From contig CAVVZI010000016.1 in assembly GCA_963752815.1 (NCBI GenBank), positions 1-64,000 of the forward strand: a stretch of DNA of 64,000 bases, written 5' to 3'. The notes under the pieces are model-generated. The model was not told the origin of the DNA, ran no database searches, and saw only the letters and a list, made by a program, of their open reading frames with translations. Shown here one piece after another: positions 57,970-64,000 of this stretch; within the stretch, counting starts at the first letter, position 1; every line of letters begins with the position of its first letter. Source of the stretch: Sva-07 sp963752815 (GTDB taxonomy: Bacteria; Actinomycetota; Acidimicrobiia; Acidimicrobiales; Ilumatobacteraceae). Made by a program: the position numbers and the translations under genes.

Positions 57970-59597
57970 TCGAAAATGCACGTACCAAGGTGTTCTGGGC
58001 GATGGTCGTCCTGACCGTCGTCTTCGCCGTCCTGACCGTCGTCCACAGCATCTGGTGGCTGATCGGGGTCGTGATCGCCGGCGCGCTCATGCTCGTCGGC
58101 ATCTGGGATCTGCACGCAGACGAAGCACAGCCTCCTGCGCAACTATCCGATCGTCGGCGCATGCCCGCTTCCTGCTCGAGGATGCCGGCCCCGAGCTGCA
58201 CCAGTACCTGGTGGAGAACGACACCGACGGTCGTCCGTTCAATCGTGACACCCGTTCGTTGATGTACCAGCGGGCCAAGAACGTGCCGGACAAGAAGCCG
58301 TTCGGCACCGAGCTCGACGTGTACGCCGACGGCTACACGTTCATGATGCACTCGGTGGCGCCGCACCCGATGCCCGCCGATCCGGTCGAGCACCTCCGCG
58401 TCACGGTCGGCGGACCGCAGTGCACGCAGCCGTACTCGCTGTCGGTGCTCAACATCTCGGCGATGAGCTTCGGGGCGCTCGGTGCCGCGGCGGTCAAGGC
58501 GATGAACACCGGCGCCAAGCTGGGCCGACTTCGCCCACGACACCGGTGAGGGCGGGCTGTCCAAGCACCACCTCGAGCCCGGCGGCGACGTGATCTGGCA
58601 GATCGGCACCGGCTACTTCGGGTGCCGCACCCCCGACGGCGACTTCAGCCCCGAGCTGTTCCAGAAGAACGCCGCCCACGACCAGGTGAAGATGATCGAG
58701 ATCAAGGTGTCCCAGGGCGCCAAGCCCGGGCACGGCGGCATCCTGCCGGGCGCCAAGGTCACCGAGGAGATCGCCGAGGCCCGCCTCGTGCCGATCGGCA
58801 AGGACGTCTTCTCCCCCACCTACCACAAGGCGTTCTCGACGCCGCTGCGAGATGATGGGGTTCATCGCCCAGCTGCGCGAGCTGTCCGGCGGCAAGCCGG
58901 TCGGGTTCAAGATCTGCATCGGCAACCCGATCGAGTTCATGTCGATCGTCAAGGCGATGCTCGCCACCGACACGTACCCGGACTTCATCGTCGTCGACGG
59001 TGCCGAGGGCGGCACCGGCGCGGCGCCGCTCGAGTTCTCCGACTCGCTCGGCACGCCGCTCGTCGAGGGCCTGATGCTCGTCCAGAACACGCTCGTCGGC
59101 GCGGGCGTCCGCGCACCGGATGAAGATCGGCGCGAGCGGCAAGCTCGTGTCGGCCTCCGCCATGGCCCGGGCGATGGCGCTCGGCGCCGACTGGTGCAAC
59201 TCCGCACGCGGCTTCATGTTCGCCGTCGGGTGCATCCAGTCGCAGCGGTGCCACACCAACCGGTGTCCGGTCGGCGTGACCACCCAGGACGACCGGCTGC
59301 AGCGGGCGCTCGTGGTGCCGGACAAGGCGACGCGCGTCCACCAGTTCCACAAGAACACCGTCCACGCCCTGGCCGAGATGGTGGCGGCGATGGGGCTCGA
59401 CCACCCGTCGCAGCTCGGGCCCGAGCCTCATGGTCAAGCGCGTCAACGACTCGATCGTGCAGACGTTCGCCGAGATCTACCCGCACTACGAACTGAACTC
59501 GCTGCTCGACGGCACCGCACCGGAGCGCTTCCAGGCACTCTGGGACGTGGCCGACGCCGACGTGTTCTCCCCGCCGGCGCCCCAGATCGTCCGTTGA
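57966..59597 (+). CDS. FMN-binding glutamate synthase-domain protein (GltB2-like)
   Basis: About 541 residues. Two N-terminal TM helices (VFWAMVVLTVVFAVLTVV; LIGVVIAGALMLVGI), then the glutamate-synthase FMN/3Fe-4S core: LNISAMSFGALGAAAVKAMN, FAHDTGEGGLSKHHLEPGG, IGTGYFGCR, KVSQGAKPGHGGILPGAKV, ELSGGKPVGFKICIGNP, VVDGAEGGTGAAPLEF, ALGADWCNSARGFMFAVGC and the SQRCHTNRCPVGVTTQD Cys cluster. It lacks the glutaminase domain, so ammonia- or another-donor-dependent chemistry is possible and the natural reaction is unknown. Six doubled synonymous wobble bases. It overlaps ndh and is followed by poxB. Confidence 0.87.
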
Positions 59598-59630
59598 TCG
59601 AACCTCGAGCGAAGCGAAGGAGCCGGAGAC

Positions 59631-61374
59631 ATGAGCAAGACCGTTGCCGAGGTCCTCGTCGACCAGATGGTCGAGGCCGGGATCAGGAAGGTGTACGGCA
59701 TCGTCGGTGACTCGGCGAACCCGATCGTCGACGCCTTGCGCCGGCACGAGGCCGACATCACGTTCATCCACGTGCGCAACGAGGAGGCCGGCGCGTTCGC
59801 CGCCGGTGCCGACTCGCAGATCTCCGGACTCCCGACGGCCGTGCTCGGCTCGTCCGGCCCGGGCAGCGTCCACCTGCTCAACGGGCTGTACGACTGCCAA
59901 CGCAACGGCGCCTCGGTGTTCGCCATCGCCACCCACATCCCGAGCGCCGAGATCGGCACCGGCTACTTCCAGGAGACCAAGCCCGCGTTCATCTTCGAGG
60001 GCGCCTGCAACTACGTCGGCACGATCGGCTCGGCGAGTCAGGTGCCGCGCGTCTCCGAGCTGGCGATCCAGGCGGCGATCCTCGGCCGCGGTGTCGGGCT
60101 CATCATCCTGCCGGGCGACATCGCCGCGGCGGAGGTGCCGAGCGAGGCGATGAACCACCCGATCATCACCCAGCGTCCGGTGATCCGTCCGACCGACGCC
60201 GACCTCGATCGCGCCGCGGGCCTGATCGCCAAGGCCGAGAAGATCGTGATCTTCGGCGGTGAGGGCACGCGCAACGCCCGTGCGGAAGTGCTCGAGCTCT
60301 CGCGCAAGCTGCTTGGCCCCGATCGGGTACGCGTACCGCGGAAAGGATGTGCTCGAAGCCGACAACCCGAACGCCGTCGGCATGACCGGACTGCTCGGCT
60401 GGGGCGGCGCCACCGAGGCGCTCGGCCATGCCGACCTCGTGCTCATGCTCGGCACCGACTTCTTCTACCACGCCTTCCTGCCGGCGCACCCGACGATCAT
60501 CCAGGTCGACGACAACGCCTCGCACCTCGGGCGTCGGGCGAGCGTCGATCTCGGTCTCACCGGCGACGTCGGCGAGACGCTGCGTGCGTTGCTCCCCCGG
60601 CTCCAGCCGCGCACCGATTCGTCGTTCCTCGATCGGATCGTGAAGCACCACCACAAAGATGTCGAGCACCTGCAGACATACGTCAATCACGATGGCAGCG
60701 GCGACGGCCTCCGGCCGGAGATGGTCGCCACCGCGCTCAGCGATCTCGCCGACGACGACGCGGTGTTCTCGATCGACACCGGCATGTGCAACGTGTGGGG
60801 TGCGCGCTACCTGCACATGAAGCCGGGCCGCCGCCTGCTCGCCTCGTTCGGCCACGGGTCGATGGCCAACGCCATGCCCCAGGCGATCGGCGCCAAGGTC
60901 GGCTCTCCCGACCGTCAGGTGATCGCCCTGTGCGGTGACGGCGGATTCTCGATGTTGATGGGCGAGATCCTCACCGCGGCCGGCCTCGACATCCCCGTCA
61001 AGCTGATGGTGTTCAACAACTCGACCCTCGGCATGGTGCGCGCCGAGATGATGGTCGTCGGCTACCAGCCGTGGGGCACCGACGTGAAGAACCCCGACTT
61101 CGGCGCGGTCGCAACCGCCGCCGGCCTGCACGGCGAGCGGGTCACGCACGCCATGCAGATCCGGCCGGCGATCGAGCGGGCGTTCGCCCACGACGGCCCG
61201 GCGTTGATCGACTTCGTCACCGATCCGCGGGCCCTGGCGATGCCACCGAAGACGACGCTCGAAGAGGTCAAGGGCTTCGCCCTCACGACGAGCAAGCTGA
61301 TGTTCAGCGGCGACGTCGCCGAGGTGTGGCAGCAGGCCAAGTCGAACATCCGCGACGTCCGCCAGGTCCTCTGA
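59631..61374 (+). CDS. poxB: pyruvate:quinone oxidoreductase / pyruvate oxidase (ThDP enzyme)
   Basis: About 580 residues, one synonymous frame change at 60312-60313 (leucine). ThDP-enzyme blocks: VEAGIRKVYGIVGDSANPIV, FIHVRNEEAGAFAAGADSQI (catalytic Glu), SSGPGSVHLLNGLYDCQRNG, a central FAD-binding-type domain, and the ThDP motif ALCGDGGFSMLMGEILTAAG then VFNNSTLGMV. Similar to PoxB, which oxidises pyruvate to acetate + CO2 and passes electrons to the quinone pool; a C-terminal lipid-binding helix may be present. A ribosome-binding GGAG precedes the ATG. Neighbours (ndh, bd oxidase) fit a quinone-linked overflow route. Confidence 0.9.
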
Positions 61375-61390
61375 CCCGACTCCCCCAGCC

Positions 61391-61437
61391 GAAGTGTGAG
61401 CTTTCGAGGCCGATTTCGACCTGAGGGCTCACACTTC
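61391..61437. terminator. inverted repeat between poxB and the APC permease
   Basis: GAAGTGTGAGC ... GCTCACACTTC, 11-bp perfect arms with a 25-nt loop containing TCGAGG/TCGACCTGA. Lies in the convergent gap between poxB (ends 61374) and the permease (ends 61446). Confidence 0.65.
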
Positions 61438-61445
61438 CGGGAGAC

Positions 61446-62923
61446 TCAGTCGTCGTCGGCGAGTTCCTCGATGGCCGCGGTCTCGGTCTCACTCGACCAC
61501 GACGGCTTGCGGAAGCGGTAGATGAACTGCGGTGGGATCGCCAGCACGATGACGCCGGTCGGCGATGATCGCCCCGTACGTCCTGCGGGCGACAGGCTCG
61601 GAGTAGCCCGCCGGCGGTGTGAGACCGAGGATGATCGCCGAGACCGCCGACAGGATGCCGACGCAGGCGATCACCGGGAGGAACCGGGATCTTGATCGGG
61701 CGCTCGCGGTCGGGCTGCGACCGCCGCAACTTGATCGCCGCGGCGAACATGCAGACGTACATCAACATGTACAGCGAGATCGACACGTCCTGCAGCATGG
61801 CGAACGCCGTCGACGTGTTCGGTGCGACGACGAACACGAACGACAGCACGGTGACGACGGCGCCCTGCAGCAGCAGCAGCGGCATCTGGACGTCGTTCTT
61901 GTTGGTCTTCTGCAGCCCCTTCGGCAGGTACCCGGCCTTGCCGACCAGCCACATGCTGCGGCTCGGACCGGCGATCCAGGCGATCGACGCGGCGAGCGCC
62001 CCGAGCACGAGCAGGCCCGACAGGACGTTCGACAGGCCCGGGAATCCCGAACCCGTCGGCGTAGACCGTGAACGCCTGGGAGGCGCCCGACGTCAGCTCG
62101 AGCGTCGCGTCCGGCACGGCGACCGAGATGGCGATCGAGCCCAGCAGGTACATGACGAACACGGTGAGCGCGGCCAGCAGGACCGACTTCAGATAGTTCT
62201 TCGGCGGCCCCTTCAGGTGGGCGATGTGCACGGCGTTCACCTCGAGGCCGGCGAACGCGACGAACGTGCCGACGACCAGCGCGATGCTCGACAGTCCGGA
62301 GACCGGCGGGACCAGACTCGACAGACCGTCGTAGTGGACCTGGGACGGTCTTGCCGTCGATCAGCCAGGCGAACATGAAGAAGATGAGGAACAGCGCGGG
62401 CGTGATCGTGCCCAGCGTCGAGTCCGATGTTGCTGATGCCGGTGCTCGACTTCATCCCCCGGCTGACGATCCACGTCGCCAGCCAGAACACGACGAGCAC
62501 GACGGTGCCCATGTAGGCCCCGTTGGTCGCCAGATCGGGTCGGCCGAACGCGGTGGCCAGTGCCGCCGCACCGAACGACAGCAGCGACGGGTACAGCGTG
62601 ACGCTGTTCATGAACACGAACCAGGTGGCCTGGAAGCCGGTGCGGTCGCCGAACGCGTCCTTGACCCACACGAAGATCCCGCCACGGTTCGACGTGGCGA
62701 GCTCGGCCGACACGAGGCCGACCGGAAGCAGGAACAGCAGCGCCGGCAACAGGTACACGGTGACCGCACCGAGGCCGAAGCTCGCCGAGTCGGAGAGTTG
62801 GGCGATGCTGCCGACGCTCGCCACCATGAGCATCGCCAGTGCCGGCCACGCCACCATCGCGATCGCCTTGATGCCGCCGACGTTCGCCCGACTCGGGGTG
62901 ATGTCTATCGGTCGCTCGGTCAT
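61446..62923 (-). CDS. APC-superfamily amino acid permease
   Basis: About 490 residues with 12 predicted TM helices, across five synonymous doubled wobble bases (62419-20 leucine, 62340-41 proline, 62036-37 glycine, 61681-82 valine, 61560-61 alanine). Conserved APC blocks: IKAIAMVAWPALAMLMVASV, ELATSNRGGIFVWVKDAFGD, TFVAFAGLEVNAVHIAHLKG and WLVGKAGYLPKGLQKTNKND. It resembles the glutamate/GABA antiporter (GadC-like) branch, which suggests acid-stress or amino acid exchange, but the substrate is not shown by sequence. The ATG overlaps the stop of the upstream lipoprotein gene (ATGA). Confidence 0.88.
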
Positions 62924-63336
62924 GACGCGCTCTTTTCGAAGGGATCGAGGTCTTGCACGGCGTCGTCGAAGTCGTCCAGGTGATCGGGGCAGTAGGTCTG
63001 GACGACGAGCCGGGCGTACGTGACCGCCTCGTCGGTGATCGTCTTGCGCCGGCGCTGGCCGAGGTTGCCGAGCAGCATGTTTTTCGCCGACGTCGACAGG
63101 TCCCCGTCGAACGCGTCGCAGACGCCGATGCGTCGGTGCCGTACAACGCCGCGGCGACGATCGACCGTCATGCGCTCAGCGATGCCGGCGGCGTGGGCGG
63201 CGTCGACGAACTGGGTCGCCAGCGCCGTCTCCTCGCTCGATGCGTCGTCATCCGACCCACAGCCGGCGAAAACGGTGGACACGATCGCCACGCCGACGAA
63301 TATCCTGCCCCAGGCGACGGTGCTCTGACGATCCAC
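62920..63336 (-). CDS. small lipoprotein, DUF732-like
   Basis: About 138 residues from GTG 63336. An N-terminal signal with lipobox (IVSTVFAGCGSDDD, Cys as lipidation site) and a C-terminal helical domain ending TYCPDHLDDFDDAVQDL, similar in size and Cys pattern to DUF732 proteins of actinobacteria. The middle segment is disturbed: after MTV the frame shifts by one and returns a few codons later near VCDAFDG; the intermediate reading VAAALYGTDA is the sensible one. Function unknown. It overlaps the APC permease start by 4 bp, so the two are co-translated. Confidence 0.65.
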   Translation of the reverse strand: MDRQSTVAWGRIFVGVAIVSTVFAGCGSDDDASSEETALATQFVDAAHAAGIAERMTVDRRRGVVRHRRIGVCDAFDGDLSTSAKNMLLGNLGQRRRKTITDEAVTYARLVVQTYCPDHLDDFDDAVQDLDPFEKSAS

Positions 63337-63504
63337 ATGAGCCCTCCCACGACGAGCAGCGGTTGCCGCAACGTCGCAGCCGACACTACGGATCGAGCGA
63401 CGCGCGATCATCGGCCACAATGGTCGATTCGCCAGGCGGCATGCTCACCACGCTGCGACGATGCCCCGGGGTGGGAGTGCACCCGCCAGTTTGCGGGCGG
63501 CGCG

Positions 63505-64000
63505 CTACAGGTCGCCGACGATCTCCTGGCGCTTCGCCTCGAACTCCTCGGGGGTCACGAGCCCCTTGTCGCGCAGCTCGGTGAGTTGCTGGAGACGATC
63601 GGCCGTCGACGAGGTGCCGGGCGCGGGCGGCGGCTCCAAGGGTGTCCCCTGCATCGCGTCGCGCAGATCCTTCGCCGTGCGCTTCGAGTCGGCCACCTCG
63701 TCGGCCTCGACCTGGGCGAAGATGATGTTTCTCACGTGTTCGGGATCGGGGATGTTCTCGAACACCGAATCGCCGGACTCCCCGGCGGACTCGATGATGA
63801 CGATGCCGTTGTTGAGGAGGCGCGCCATGAGGTTCTGGGAGAAGTTCACGTTGTTGACCCGATTGAGCGGGATCGACACACCTCGGCGGTGGAAGAAGCC
63901 GCTCTGGTACGCGACGCGCTGATCGGTGATCGCGAAACGCGTGGTCTGCCACTGGGCGAACTGGTAGATCGTGTTCAGCAACCACACGAAGAATGCGAGC
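63505..64000 (-). CDS. bPH_2 domain membrane protein with C-terminal SHOCT helix pair (5' partial)
   Basis: The N-terminus is cut off at the window edge; about 165 residues visible. A TM/hydrophobic segment continues into FAITDQRVAYQSGFFHRRGV, the bacterial PH-like (bPH_2, YdbS/YdbT-type) core, then a linker with PLEPPPAPGTSS and a C-terminal SHOCT motif RLQQLTELRDKGLVTPEEFE. Such proteins are membrane-associated and often linked to envelope stress; no enzymatic role is implied. Stop codon at 63505; the 168-bp region to the lipoprotein gene shows no feature I can support. Confidence 0.8.
   Translation of the reverse strand, partial: LAFFVWLLNTIYQFAQWQTTRFAITDQRVAYQSGFFHRRGVSIPLNRVNNVNFSQNLMARLLNNGIVIIESAGESGDSVFENIPDPEHVRNIIFAQVEADEVADSKRTAKDLRDAMQGTPLEPPPAPGTSSTADRLQQLTELRDKGLVTPEEFEAKRQEIVGDL

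Noticed and set aside
53610..59597. Pseudogene decay of the malic enzyme, ndh and GltB2-like genes
   Set aside because: All catalytic motifs are intact, changes avoid codon positions 1 and 2, and the corrected lengths are exact multiples of three. Decay would also give stops, missense changes and larger deletions.
169..63200. Programmed +1 translational frameshifting in many genes
   Set aside because: The sites share no slippery codon, no stop in the zero frame, and no stimulatory structure; they are explained by two synonymous wobble bases, and housekeeping genes such as cydA and ndh would need four to eight shifts each.

Overview
The window is high-GC DNA with many GTG starts, ATGA/GTGA/TGATG gene overlaps and few long gaps. 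An F420-type LLM-class oxidoreductase, alanine dehydrogenase, several acyl-CoA carboxylases, MMPL and TetR/PadR genes point to an actinobacterium. An uncultured Acidimicrobiia-like lineage is my best guess, but no rRNA or marker phylogeny is available to prove it.

The most important property of the window is its quality. Roughly 25 of about 45 protein genes change reading frame at least once. At about 60 of these sites the extra base sits next to the wobble base of a codon, so that either of the two adjacent bases alone gives the same amino acid (for example ccC/T, gaA/G, caG/A, ctT/G). About six further sites lack one wobble base. This is what a consensus would look like if both alleles (or neither) of synonymous variants from co-existing strains had been written out. 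I therefore annotate these genes as intact CDS spanning the shifts, not as pseudogenes. The density is highest at 53.2-59.5 kb.

Layout. 0-9.5 kb: end of a STAND ATPase regulator, an MMPL exporter, an alpha/beta hydrolase, a secreted Asp-box (sialidase-like) protein, a PadR/HAAS regulatory pair with a likely operator, tRNA-Val and a J-domain membrane protein. 9.5-13.2 kb: 2-hydroxyacid dehydrogenase, alanine dehydrogenase, ArfB-type peptidyl-tRNA hydrolase and an LLM-class oxidoreductase. 13.2-18.8 kb: an operon of carboxyltransferase, biotin carboxylase-BCCP and AtuA-like protein (branched acyl-CoA or terpenoid catabolism). 18.9-27 kb: DinB-like protein, epoxide hydrolase, MFS exporter, divergent murF and ddl, a membrane-kinase fusion and a PAP2 phosphatase. 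27-34 kb: TetR repressor with a 16-bp palindromic operator facing a four-gene lipid operon (acyl-CoA reductase-HAD fusion, alcohol dehydrogenase, LarA-like protein, PlsC). 34-42.6 kb: a holin-like/phosphodiesterase fusion, MBL hydrolase, an unusual BCCP-carboxyltransferase fusion, ClC channel, UDP-glucuronate decarboxylase and UDP-glucose dehydrogenase. 42.7-50.9 kb: MscS channel, membrane protein, hydrolase, rRNA methyltransferase, phosphofructokinase, LysE exporter and DUF2252. 51-63 kb: cytochrome bd, malic enzyme, an unrecognised 415-aa protein, type II NADH dehydrogenase, FMN glutamate-synthase-like protein, pyruvate oxidase and an APC permease, a set centred on non-proton-pumping quinone reduction and overflow carbon metabolism.

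Repeats are the second theme. A 52-bp palindrome occurs five times; one copy lies in frame inside the AtuA-like gene and another supplies the last codons and stop of murF. A 31-bp palindrome occurs three times. Nearly every remaining convergent gene junction carries its own large inverted repeat.
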